Source of the DNA: SIG480 sp045586595
GTDB taxonomy: Bacteria > Bacillota > Clostridia > Oscillospirales > JAAYXM01
NCBI GenBank assembly: GCA_045586595.1
Contig: JAZNAQ010000046.1
Span: 1-37,107, forward strand
DNA: 37,107 bases
Reading direction: 5' to 3'
Shown here: piece after piece, positions 8,966-16,500 of the stretch
How positions within the stretch are numbered: the stretch's first letter is position 1
Layout: each line of letters begins with the position of its first letter
The notes under the pieces: model-generated
Databases searched by the model: none
Seen by the model: the letters and a program-made list of their open reading frames with translations, nothing else
What the model was told of the DNA's origin: nothing
Program-made: the position numbers and the translations under genes

Positions 8966-10857
8966 CCTTTCCTTCGGATAAATATTGCGCTCATAGGAGG
9001 AAGCGTAAGCTTAAGAGAAAATTCAAATCCGTTTATTCCCTCTCGCTTAGCCCTTATATATGATGGGTAAGAAATACCCGAACCGCCGTATTTTTCGCTG
9101 TCGCTGTTAAATACAACCCGATAGCTTCCCGGTGTTGATACACCGAATCTGTATTCGTCGCGCTTAACGGGAGACATATTAATTGCAGCAATTATCTCAT
9201 TGCCGGCTGAGTTTCTACGTTTAAAAACAACTACGTTATTGTCAGAGTCGTCTACCGTTATCCACTCAAATCCGCCCCAACCATCTTCGATTTCCCATAG
9301 TTCTGAGTTTTTGAGATAGAATTTATTTAAATCGCGAACATAGTCATGCATTTTTCTGTGCATGTCATATTCGAGTAAATTCCAATCGAGGCCCTGCTCA
9401 TAATTCCACTCAATAAACTGGCCAAACTCATTACCCATAAAACTGAGCTTTTTACCCGGATGCGCTATTGTATACCCAAGCAAAGTGCGAAGTCCCGCGA
9501 ATTTTTGTTCGTACTCTCCTGGCTGCTTGTTCATAAGCGAACATTTGCCGTGAACTACCTCATCGTGAGAAAACGGAAGTATATAGTTTTCAGAGAAAGC
9601 ATACGTCATAGAAAACGTAAGCGCGTTATGGTTGTGCTTTCTGAAGAATGGGTCTGTGGAGAAATACCTCAAGGTATCATTCATCCAACCCATATTCCAC
9701 TTAAAGTGGAAGCCTAATCCGCCCATATACGGCGGTTTTGTGACCATTGGCCATGCCGTAGACTCCTCGGCAATCATCATTGTGTTGGGAAACACCTCAG
9801 TGACAGCTGAGTTTAAAGAACGCAGAAAATCTGCCGCTTCAAGGTTTTCATTTCCGCCATATTTATTGGCACGCCACTGACCGTCTTGCTTACCGTAGTC
9901 AAGATAAAGCATACTTGCAACAGCATCAACTCTGATACCGTCAATATGGAAACAATCGCACCAGAAAACAGCATTTGAGATAAGAAAGTTTTTTACTTCG
10001 TTTCTACCGTAATCGAAAATGCGTGTCCCCCAATCTGGATGCTCGCGCTTTAGCGGGTCTGAATATTCATATACACATTCTCCGTCAAATTCGTACAAGC
10101 CGTGTGCATCTTTCGGGAAATGTGCTGCAACCCAGTCTATTATAACTCCGATACCGTTTTTGTGGCACTCGTCAACAAAATACATAAAGTCTTTAGGAGT
10201 TCCGTATCTTGAAGTTACAGCAAAATATCCTGTTGCCTGGTATCCCCACGAGCCATCATAAGGATATTCAGAAATAGGCATGAGCTCAATATGCGTATAC
10301 CCCATTTTTTTGACATACGGAACAAGCTCTCTCGCCATGTCGATATATGAGTAAAAATTGCCATCCGAATGCCTTTTCCACGAGCCAATATGAAGCTCAT
10401 AGATATTTACAGGCTCAGAAAAAATATTCTGTTCTGATTTATACTTTAGCCAACGCTCATCACCCCATTTATACCCCTCTAGGTTATATACCTTAGAAGC
10501 GGTGCCCGGGCGTGTCTCAGAATGAAATGCGTATGGGTCTGCCTTCAAAACCGTAGTACCTGATTTTGTTTCAATGCTGAATTTATATATATCATACTCA
10601 TTGAGTGACGGTACAAACAGCTCCCAGACGCTTTTGTCGTCTGCTGCATTATGCATAACGTGAAGTGTTTTGTCCCAACCGTTAAAATCACCTACTACAG
10701 ATACAGAAACGGCATTTGGCGCCCAAACCCTAAAAACAACTCCTGGGACTCCCTTTTCTTCAGTAAAATGAGCTCCGAAATATTTATAAGCAAAAACATC
10801 ATTTCCTTGATGGAATAACCACCTATGTTCATTACTTTCCTGGTTTTTCTTTGCCAT
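8962..10857 (-). CDS. glgB: 1,4-alpha-glucan branching enzyme (GH13, CBM48)
   Basis: A 631-residue branching enzyme that moves short glucan chains to alpha-1,6 positions. After an N-terminal CBM48-like domain (about 30-120, FRVWAPNAVSVSVVGDFNGW), the GH13 barrel shows DGIRVDAVASM with nucleophile D311, MIAEEST with acid/base E364, and LPFSHDEVVHGK with H431-D432. The start is placed at the ATG at 10857, which follows AGGAGG by 10 bases. A longer frame reaching 10932 only overlaps dacF and adds 25 unrelated residues. The Shine-Dalgarno lies in the last codons of dacF, and the two genes are 4 bp apart, so they are almost certainly on one mRNA. Confidence 0.96.
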   Translation of the reverse strand: MAKKNQESNEHRWLFHQGNDVFAYKYFGAHFTEEKGVPGVVFRVWAPNAVSVSVVGDFNGWDKTLHVMHNAADDKSVWELFVPSLNEYDIYKFSIETKSGTTVLKADPYAFHSETRPGTASKVYNLEGYKWGDERWLKYKSEQNIFSEPVNIYELHIGSWKRHSDGNFYSYIDMARELVPYVKKMGYTHIELMPISEYPYDGSWGYQATGYFAVTSRYGTPKDFMYFVDECHKNGIGVIIDWVAAHFPKDAHGLYEFDGECVYEYSDPLKREHPDWGTRIFDYGRNEVKNFLISNAVFWCDCFHIDGIRVDAVASMLYLDYGKQDGQWRANKYGGNENLEAADFLRSLNSAVTEVFPNTMMIAEESTAWPMVTKPPYMGGLGFHFKWNMGWMNDTLRYFSTDPFFRKHNHNALTFSMTYAFSENYILPFSHDEVVHGKCSLMNKQPGEYEQKFAGLRTLLGYTIAHPGKKLSFMGNEFGQFIEWNYEQGLDWNLLEYDMHRKMHDYVRDLNKFYLKNSELWEIEDGWGGFEWITVDDSDNNVVVFKRRNSAGNEIIAAINMSPVKRDEYRFGVSTPGSYRVVFNSDSEKYGGSGISYPSYIRAKREGINGFEFSLKLTLPPMSAIFIRRKG

Positions 10858-10861
10858 ATGT

Positions 10862-11959
10862 TCACGTCCTCCTAAAAAAGCTGAAAAGCCTGTCAAAAAA
10901 GCTGTCTTTTTCATAAGCACCAACGGAATCACAACTTACAAGTGATGTTGTTGCTATGACCTCACCATCTTTAACATATCTTATTTCTCCGATAATATCG
11001 CCTCGTGTTACGGGAGCGTATAAAAACCTCGGAAGATAAATTTCCTGCTCAACCCTACTGTTTTCCGCTTTCTTTTCAATAAGCGAAACTTCACCTGCGA
11101 GCACTGCAGAAACTGTTCTCGTATTTTCTCCACCAACAACTGCAACTTCAGCTATAACTTCTCCTGCTTTGGGTGATTTATAAACCGAAAAGTTATTAAA
11201 CCCAAAATTCAAAAGGGCTGTATGGTCATCCCAGTCATCAGGGGCTGAAAGCGTTACAGCTATAAGACTCATTCCATTTCGCTCTGCACTGGAAACAAGG
11301 CACCTGCCGGCAGCCTTTGTGTAACCTGTTTTAACGCCATTTGCTCCATCATACATACGCAACAGCTTATTATGATTTGTGAGCAGTCTGCCCGCAACTG
11401 TTTTCTCCTTAGTCGATACAATTTCAGCAAACTCCGGTATCCTCATAGCATATGCTGTCAAAACAGCCATATCATAAGCTGTAGAAACATGACCATCGGC
11501 AGGAAGACCGTTTGGATTCATAAATGTTGTGTTCTTCATCCCGATTCTCGCGGCGGTGGCATTCATCATATCAACAAAGCGTGAAACATCTCCGCTTCCC
11601 ACATGATATGCAAGAGTTACTGCCGCATCATTTCCTGAGCGGAGAAGCAACCCATAAAGCAGGTCAGAAACCGATAGCTTCTCATTCTCCCGGAGATACA
11701 TCGAAGTTCCCTCTATGCCGACGCATGACTTATGAACACTTACAATATCTGAAAACTCTGCATTTTCCAAAGTAACAACAGCCGTCATTATTTTTGTAGT
11801 AGAAGCTATCTCCCGTTGAGTCTCTGAATCCTTCGAATACAAAACCGTGCCGGTCTCAGGCTCATATAATATCGCAGAGCGTGCTGAAACTTCAACAGCC
11901 ATGCAGGGTGTAAGCAACAGAGAAACACTTATAAGAATTGAGCAAATGAGTTTTAGCAC
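10862..11959 (-). CDS. dacF: D-alanyl-D-alanine carboxypeptidase (DacF-type, peptidase S11)
   Basis: A penicillin-binding, serine-type D,D-carboxypeptidase that trims the terminal D-Ala from peptidoglycan stem peptides. The three active-site motifs are S53-TT-K56, S108-G-N110 and K210-T-G212 (numbered from the chosen start). A signal peptide covers about residues 1-20 (LKLICSILISVSLLL) and the C-terminus FFDRLFSFFRR is the amphipathic membrane anchor usual in this family. The start is put at GTG 11959, because the longest frame begins with a TTG whose next bases are the GGAGG Shine-Dalgarno itself. Following gerW and ytfI suggests the sporulation-associated DacF/DacB group, but vegetative use is possible. 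The upstream hairpin at 11969-11994 includes this ribosome binding site. Confidence 0.92.
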   Translation of the reverse strand: MLKLICSILISVSLLLTPCMAVEVSARSAILYEPETGTVLYSKDSETQREIASTTKIMTAVVTLENAEFSDIVSVHKSCVGIEGTSMYLRENEKLSVSDLLYGLLLRSGNDAAVTLAYHVGSGDVSRFVDMMNATAARIGMKNTTFMNPNGLPADGHVSTAYDMAVLTAYAMRIPEFAEIVSTKEKTVAGRLLTNHNKLLRMYDGANGVKTGYTKAAGRCLVSSAERNGMSLIAVTLSAPDDWDDHTALLNFGFNNFSVYKSPKAGEVIAEVAVVGGENTRTVSAVLAGEVSLIEKKAENSRVEQEIYLPRFLYAPVTRGDIIGEIRYVKDGEVIATTSLVSCDSVGAYEKDSFFDRLFSFFRRT

Positions 11960-11968
11960 ATTTTTCAC

Positions 11969-11994
11969 CTCCAATCAAAATAATACGATTGGAG
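11969..11994 (-). promoter_or_regulatory. Hairpin covering the dacF ribosome binding site
   Basis: On the minus strand CTCCAATC (11994-11987) pairs with GATTGGAG (11976-11969) across a 10-base loop. The 3' arm holds most of the GGAGG that serves dacF. An 8-bp stem here would hide the Shine-Dalgarno, so it may restrict dacF translation. Seen in sequence; function is inferred. Confidence 0.4.
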
Positions 11995-12012
11995 AAGAAA
12001 AAGTATTACCTA

Positions 12013-12402
12013 TTACTCTGCCGATTTATCCTTTTTACTCTTTTTAATATATCCTTCAACTCTGTCCATAACGTCCGGAACAAGCTCTACAAGCCTGTCA
12101 ACGGTTGTGCTGGGGGCAGCAGCCATAGGAATAAGTCTGACATTTCCGTCTTTTACGGCAAGGAAAGCTTCAGGAGTTATAGAAACACCTGCGCCACTTC
12201 CTCCACCAAAGTTCACGCCCTCTTTTTTGCTGTCAAAATCGGAACCGCCCGACGCAAAGCCAAAAGATACCTTTGAAATCGGTATAATGGTTGTCCCATC
12301 AGGAGTTGTTATGGCATCCCCGATTATGGTATTTACATCCACCATACTGCGGAGTTTCTCCATTGTGGTCTTCATTACATCATTTAATGCGTGCTCAGCC
12401 AT
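12013..12402 (-). CDS. gerW: GerW family sporulation protein (YtfJ)
   Basis: A 129-residue protein of the YtfJ/GerW family, a spore protein linked in B. subtilis to L-alanine germination. The signature is MVDVNTIIGDAITTPDGTT followed by IPISKVSFGFASGGSD, FGGGSGAGVSITPEAFL and the C-terminal MDRVEGYIKK. The ATG at 12402 is chosen because it aligns with the family N-terminus (AEHALNDVMKTTMEKLRSM) and has AAGGA upstream. A longer frame would run into the preceding gene. It begins 1 base after the ytfI-like stop, as ytfI and ytfJ are paired in Bacillus. Its presence is strong evidence that the organism forms spores. Confidence 0.95.
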   Translation of the reverse strand: MAEHALNDVMKTTMEKLRSMVDVNTIIGDAITTPDGTTIIPISKVSFGFASGGSDFDSKKEGVNFGGGSGAGVSITPEAFLAVKDGNVRLIPMAAAPSTTVDRLVELVPDVMDRVEGYIKKSKKDKSAE

Positions 12403-12403
12403 G

Positions 12404-12976
12404 TTATTTAATTCCTTTCTCTTTTTTATTCTCATAAATTGTTTTCTTTAAAAATAGATATATAAAACATGTGGCAACAGCCATAGCCTGCCATATATTT
12501 ATCGACATATCGGTATAAAAGTATATAGCGGATTCATCCGCTTCAAAATCAGCACTTACGGATATTGTTTTTTTCTTTATTCTCAGATTGCTGTCAAGAA
12601 CAGGAAACAACATTCCAACACCTGCAGCTGCCCCTCCGTACATCATCGCCGTTGAAAAAGCGTCTTCTCCGGCAACCGTTATATCTGCAACAAGTTTTTT
12701 AATTTTAATCTTGCGAATAAGCTTTCTGATTGCATTTAGTGCGGGCGTAATCATATTTTTGAAAAGCTTAAGGCTCCCGCGTTTCTTTTCATCCTTCCTA
12801 CCGACAGAAGCATCTACGTCCGATGGTGCTTTTTTGTTTTTGACGGGAAACTTTATTTTAACCGGAAAGACTTGCAAAAATCCGTCAAATCCTGCCTCAT
12901 CATATTCAACAACAAGGCGTATACGAATAAAACCCAATAAAACGATTACTGCAAAAACCGTCAACAAAACATACAT
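12404..12976 (-). CDS. ytfI: DUF2953 membrane protein (YtfI-like)
   Basis: A 190-residue protein with an N-terminal membrane segment (about 2-18, YVLLTVFAVIVLLGFI), a basic, lysine-rich linker, then the DUF2953 core with TVAGEDAFSTAMMYGGAAAGVG and a second hydrophobic stretch near the C-terminus (IWQAMAVATCFIYLFL). Function is unknown. In Bacillus the gene is the partner of ytfJ/gerW and is sporulation-associated, and the same pairing is seen here. The ATG at 12976 (AGGT 9 bases upstream) is preferred to the TTG two codons earlier, which would sit too near the Shine-Dalgarno. Confidence 0.85.
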   Translation of the reverse strand: MYVLLTVFAVIVLLGFIRIRLVVEYDEAGFDGFLQVFPVKIKFPVKNKKAPSDVDASVGRKDEKKRGSLKLFKNMITPALNAIRKLIRKIKIKKLVADITVAGEDAFSTAMMYGGAAAGVGMLFPVLDSNLRIKKKTISVSADFEADESAIYFYTDMSINIWQAMAVATCFIYLFLKKTIYENKKEKGIK

Positions 12977-12987
12977 AAGCAATTTAC

Positions 12988-13548
12988 CTATTGTTGTTCA
13001 ATTTCGTTAAACGAAACCTGTCCGTCCTCCGTATCTGCAAATTCCGGAAGGTCTGGAAGGTCGTTAAGGCTCTCCAAGCCAAACACACGAAGAAAATCCT
13101 TTGTGGTTCTATAAAGAATCGGTTTGCCCGGCACATCCAATCTACCGGATTCCATAATCAAGCCTTTTTCGGTTAAAGATGCAATAGAGTATGAGCAGTC
13201 AACACCTCTCACCTGCTCTACATATGCCCTCGTTACCGGCTGGCGATATGCTATCACAGACAATACCTCAAGAAGCGGCGGGGATAGTCTCGGCGGCTTT
13301 TTTGTTTCAAGTGCTCTACGAATAACCTCTGCATGACGCGGAGAAGAACACATCTGATATGCATTATCAAGCTTTACTATCCGTACACCTCGCTGTTCAA
13401 AATCATAATAGTCACGTAGATTAGTTATTATTTTTTCAAGCGAGGGCTCGTCAACGTCAAGTATCTCAGAAAGACGTGATAGCTCAACAGGGTCTCCTGC
13501 CGCAAAAAGCACAGCTTCAACAGCACGTTCAATTTCTGCTATTTCCAT
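12988..13548 (-). CDS. scpB: Segregation and condensation protein B
   Basis: A 186-residue winged-helix protein, the dimeric kleisin-associated subunit of the SMC-ScpA-ScpB condensin that compacts and separates chromosomes. Family hallmarks are IERAVEAVLFAAGDPVELSR at the N-terminus, QMCSSPRHAEVI, the central LSPPLLEVLSVIAYRQPVT and RGVDCSYSIASL. Length is normal. It follows scpA by 12 bp, the usual order, and is followed by the ytfI-like gene 11 bp later. Confidence 0.97.
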   Translation of the reverse strand: MEIAEIERAVEAVLFAAGDPVELSRLSEILDVDEPSLEKIITNLRDYYDFEQRGVRIVKLDNAYQMCSSPRHAEVIRRALETKKPPRLSPPLLEVLSVIAYRQPVTRAYVEQVRGVDCSYSIASLTEKGLIMESGRLDVPGKPILYRTTKDFLRVFGLESLNDLPDLPEFADTEDGQVSFNEIEQQ

Positions 13549-13560
13549 ATCAACATTCCT

Positions 13561-14289
13561 TTACACGTTTTCTCGTTTTTCTTCTGTGAGAAGCGAAATA
13601 TCTTTTGTGTCATCTGATATTTTTATTCTATTTGTTTTACAAAGCTCAAGCACCGCAAGAAATGTGGCTACAACCTCAGAACGAGTGCGTACATTGTCAA
13701 ACAAATCCATGAAGCTTGTCTTTTTTGGCGAAAGCAACCTTTTTAATATATAGGCTACCTTCTTGCCGACCGAGTATACCTCACGACCGACAATACCTGC
13801 AAAATTTGTTATCTTAGGCGGTATCTTGCTTTCTGCACGGTCAAGCATATTTAAAATTGCAAGACGCAGGTCTGATTTGTCATGCGAAAATTTATATGTT
13901 TTATCCGGGGTTATCTGCTCAGGCATCTTTGTATATATATCAAGACCTGTTTCTGCCCTCAGATTAAGAGTTCCGCTTACTTCTTTTATTTTCTGATATT
14001 CAAGAAGCATCTCAACAAGGCGTGCTCTCGGGTCTTCCTCATCATCATTTTCATCATGCTTGGGAAGGAGCATTTTAGACTTAATATACAAAAGGTGTGC
14101 AGACATTGCAACAAACTCGCAAGTAACCGCAAGGTTTTTGTCCTGCATTTCCTCGAGCGCTTTGTTATATTGCTCAAGAATTTCTACTATCGGTATGTCG
14201 TATATATTAAGTTTATTTTTAGAAATGAGATGTAGCAGAAGGTCAAGCGGACCGTCAAACACATCAAGATGATAAGTAATTTCAGACAT
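13561..14289 (-). CDS. scpA: Segregation and condensation protein A (kleisin)
   Basis: A 242-residue kleisin that bridges the SMC heads in the bacterial condensin complex. The N-terminus has the typical FDGPLDLLLHLI, followed by the DIPIVEILEQYN segment and LVEMLLEYQKIKE. The C-terminal winged helix (VVATFLAVLELCKTNRI) contacts SMC. It lies directly upstream of scpB. The preceding gene is a site-2 protease, a neighbour commonly seen in Firmicutes. Confidence 0.97.
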   Translation of the reverse strand: MSEITYHLDVFDGPLDLLLHLISKNKLNIYDIPIVEILEQYNKALEEMQDKNLAVTCEFVAMSAHLLYIKSKMLLPKHDENDDEEDPRARLVEMLLEYQKIKEVSGTLNLRAETGLDIYTKMPEQITPDKTYKFSHDKSDLRLAILNMLDRAESKIPPKITNFAGIVGREVYSVGKKVAYILKRLLSPKKTSFMDLFDNVRTRSEVVATFLAVLELCKTNRIKISDDTKDISLLTEEKRENV

Positions 14290-14301
14290 TTGTAAACTTC
14301 C

Positions 14302-14967
14302 TTAATAAAGAATTGCAGATATTAATCCTCGTATACCATCCAGAACTCCACTTCTTATGTACATAAGAAAATCCGTAAAGAATGGTATGTTTATAAGTAT
14401 TATCAAAGCAAGCATTCCATAGCGCTCATATCTTAGAAGATACCCGTAAGCTTTACGCGGCAAGACTGCAAAAAGCACCTTTGACCCATCAAGCGGCGGT
14501 ATCGGTATAAGATTGAAGACAGCCAGCCCAACATTGAGTATTGCAAGATATAAAAGAAAATGAATCAAAAGCACCATTACATTTAGGATAATTGTGCTTG
14601 TAACACCAATGTTCATAAGAAGCTCTGCCAAAATCATTGCAAACGTTGCCAGAATTAAATTGGAGAGTGGCCCCGCAAACGCAACAAGAGACATTCCAAG
14701 CCTTTTATATTTAAAGTAGTATGGATTAACCGGAACAGGCTTTGCCCAACCAAAGCCGAAAACAATCATACAAATAACCCCAAGCGGGTCAATATGTTTT
14801 AATGGGTTAAGTGAGAGCCTCCCGCTTTGCTTTGCGGTTCTGTCACCCATAAGATATGCAACATAGCCGTGACATACCTCATGAAAAACTATTGCCAAAA
14901 GTGCCGCAGGGATAATCAGCCAATTAAACCCTTGAAAAAGAGCGAGTATTCTGTTTACTATCCCCAA
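14302..14967 (-). CDS. Site-2 protease family (M50) integral membrane metalloprotease
   Basis: A ~221-residue polytopic membrane protein with the zinc motif HEVCH (ligands H29 and H33, catalytic E30, from the chosen start) in the first half and NLIPIPPLDGSK, carrying the third zinc-binding aspartate, in the second half. This is the compact YwhC-like group of intramembrane proteases; substrates are unknown. The start is uncertain. A TTG at 14973 lies only 3 bases after GGGAGG, while the TTG at 14967 has a better 9-base gap and is used here. It is the first gene after a strong promoter and probably leads the scpAB train. Confidence 0.88.
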   Translation of the reverse strand: MGIVNRILALFQGFNWLIIPAALLAIVFHEVCHGYVAYLMGDRTAKQSGRLSLNPLKHIDPLGVICMIVFGFGWAKPVPVNPYYFKYKRLGMSLVAFAGPLSNLILATFAMILAELLMNIGVTSTIILNVMVLLIHFLLYLAILNVGLAVFNLIPIPPLDGSKVLFAVLPRKAYGYLLRYERYGMLALIILINIPFFTDFLMYIRSGVLDGIRGLISAILY

Positions 14968-15014
14968 AGCCAATTACCTCCCAAAACCACCAAAGCATAT
15001 ATTATCGCAAGTTA

Positions 15015-15043
15015 ATTATATCACAATCCCCCTTCACATACAA
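15015..15043 (-). promoter_or_regulatory. Vegetative promoter of the site-2 protease/scpAB gene train
   Basis: On the minus strand: TTGTAT (15043-15038), 17 bases, TATAAT (15020-15015), with TG one base before the -10 box. Transcription should begin near 15008, about 40 bases before the site-2 protease start. Confidence 0.8.
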
Positions 15044-15137
15044 GTACAAAACTGCAAAAAGCGTGATATTTAGTGGTATTTACGGCACATTAACCGAAAA
15101 AGCATAGCCACTGCACGTACTTTTTACGCCGTAACAC

Positions 15138-15166
15138 TTGTAAAAGGTAAAATTTATTGATATACT
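15138..15166 (+). promoter_or_regulatory. Promoter of the flavin reductase-like gene
   Basis: TTGTAA (15138-15143), 17-base spacer ending in TGA, TATACT (15161-15166), giving an extended -10. Transcription should start near 15173, leaving a short leader of about 24 bases before the TTG start at 15197. Confidence 0.7.
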
Positions 15167-15196
15167 ATTATAAAAAGTTTTAAGAGGTGAACAGCT

Positions 15197-15706
15197 TTGA
15201 ACGGTTTTAAGCAAATAAACCCAGAAGCACTTTCAGACAACATGTTTAAGCTCATTGCCAAGGACTGGACGCTCATAGCAGCCGGAAACGAATCGCATTA
15301 CAATATGATGACAGCAAACTGGGCGGGTGTTGGTTATTTATGGAACAAGAATGTTGCATTTGTATTCATTCGCCCGACACGGTATACATACGAATTCACA
15401 GAAATCCTCGACACGCTCTCACTTAATTTTTTTACCGAAGACTACAGAGACACACTTACTCTTTGCGGAAGAAAAAGCGGCAGAGAAATCAACAAAATGA
15501 CAGAATGTGATTTAACCCCGGTCACCCTCGATGATGGCAATATCGGATTTAATGAAGCACGCATAATCTTAAACTGCAAAAAAATATCCACGGCAGACAT
15601 TGAAAACTTCGAGTTCATTGACAAATCAATACTTAAATTCTATGATGGCGACAAGTTCCACAAACTTTACATTTGTGAAATATGCGAAGCATTAATTAAA
15701 GAATAA
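15197..15706 (+). CDS. Flavin reductase-like domain protein
   Basis: A 169-residue FMN-binding split-barrel protein of the flavin-reductase-like family. NMMTANWAGVGYLWNKNVAFVFIRPTR with the following YEFTEILDTLSLNFF is the usual FMN site and strand layout. Such proteins reduce flavin with NAD(P)H or act as small FMN oxidoreductases; the partner is not evident. The start is TTG, 7 bases after GAGGTG, with no better ATG upstream. The next gene begins 21 bp later, so the two form a small plus-strand operon divergent from the scpAB train. No fused second domain. Confidence 0.82.
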   Translation: MNGFKQINPEALSDNMFKLIAKDWTLIAAGNESHYNMMTANWAGVGYLWNKNVAFVFIRPTRYTYEFTEILDTLSLNFFTEDYRDTLTLCGRKSGREINKMTECDLTPVTLDDGNIGFNEARIILNCKKISTADIENFEFIDKSILKFYDGDKFHKLYICEICEALIKE

Positions 15707-15727
15707 TATCTGAAAGGAAGTATAAAA

Positions 15728-16447
15728 ATGAAAGCAATCGTTTTAGCAGCAGGAAAAGGGAAACGCCTTCAGAGCGAAAAATTCAATGCTCCCAAGGTTC
15801 TTCGTGAGGCAAAAGGCCGCTCGCTACTCTCTTATGTTCTTGACAACATAAGCTTTATTCCGCAAGAAGACACTGTCATAGTGGTCGGATATATGCGCGA
15901 TAAGGTCATTGAAAAAACTGCAGGCGACTATAAGTTTGCAACTCAGGAGGAACAGCTCGGAACCGGCCATGCCGTTGCAAGTGCTAAAGAATATTTCGAA
16001 GACTATGACGGAAGCGTGCTTGTCCTTTATGGTGATATGCCAATGCTTAAAAAGGAAACCTACGCCGCCATGGTCAAGAAGCACGAAGAAAGCGGCGCTG
16101 ACTGCACATTCCTTACGGCTATAAGTGAATCTCCCCTTGCCTATGGTCGAATTGTCCGTGAAAACGGTAAGATTGTCGATATTGTCGAACAAAAGGACTG
16201 CACCCCCGAGCAGCTTGCTATCCGTGAGCTCAACGTTGGCGTATATGTCTTTGACTCAAAGGCACTCTTTGAAAACCTTTCAAAGCTGAAAAACGACAAC
16301 GCTCAGGGTGAATATTATCTTACAGACGTCCCGAAGCTTCTCATTGCAGACGGTAAAAAGGTTGACTCTTATACCATCGGTGATACCTGTGAAATTTACG
16401 GTGTAAACACAGTTGAAGACCTTGAGTTCTGCGAAAAAAATCTTTAA
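15728..16447 (+). CDS. Stand-alone GlmU-type nucleotidyltransferase (UDP-GlcNAc pyrophosphorylase-like domain)
   Basis: A 239-residue protein that matches only the uridylyltransferase half of GlmU. It has the NTP loop LAAGKGKRL (6-14), APKVL with K23, QLGTGHAV (76-83), LYGDMPML with metal-binding D103, AYGRIVRE, LNVGVYVF, NAQGEYYLTDV and a terminal YGVNT with N227. Asp103 and Asn227 correspond to the two metal ligands of GlmU. The protein ends where the acetyltransferase beta-helix would begin. It may form UDP-GlcNAc from GlcNAc-1-phosphate or a related nucleotide sugar; the acetyltransferase step would need another protein. It follows the flavin reductase gene and ends with a strong terminator. 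Confidence 0.88.
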   Translation: MKAIVLAAGKGKRLQSEKFNAPKVLREAKGRSLLSYVLDNISFIPQEDTVIVVGYMRDKVIEKTAGDYKFATQEEQLGTGHAVASAKEYFEDYDGSVLVLYGDMPMLKKETYAAMVKKHEESGADCTFLTAISESPLAYGRIVRENGKIVDIVEQKDCTPEQLAIRELNVGVYVFDSKALFENLSKLKNDNAQGEYYLTDVPKLLIADGKKVDSYTIGDTCEIYGVNTVEDLEFCEKNL

Positions 16448-16463
16448 TAAGTTTTTAAACACA

Positions 16464-16496
16464 AAAACACAGGAGATTGAATCTCCTGTGTTTTTT
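16464..16496. terminator. Bidirectional rho-independent terminator
   Basis: A 13-bp perfect stem (16464-16476 with 16482-16494) with loop TTGAA is followed by T-rich bases on the plus side and preceded by an A-run. It lies between convergent ends, so it should stop both the GlmU-like transcript and the spoIVA transcript. Confidence 0.88.
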
Positions 16497-16500
16497 GTTC

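Noticed and set aside
15072..15138. Partial dyad AGTG...TTACGGC / GCCGTAACACT between the divergent promoters
   Set aside because: The left arm needs a 4-base bulge and the arms are about 40 bases apart. Too weak to call an operator.
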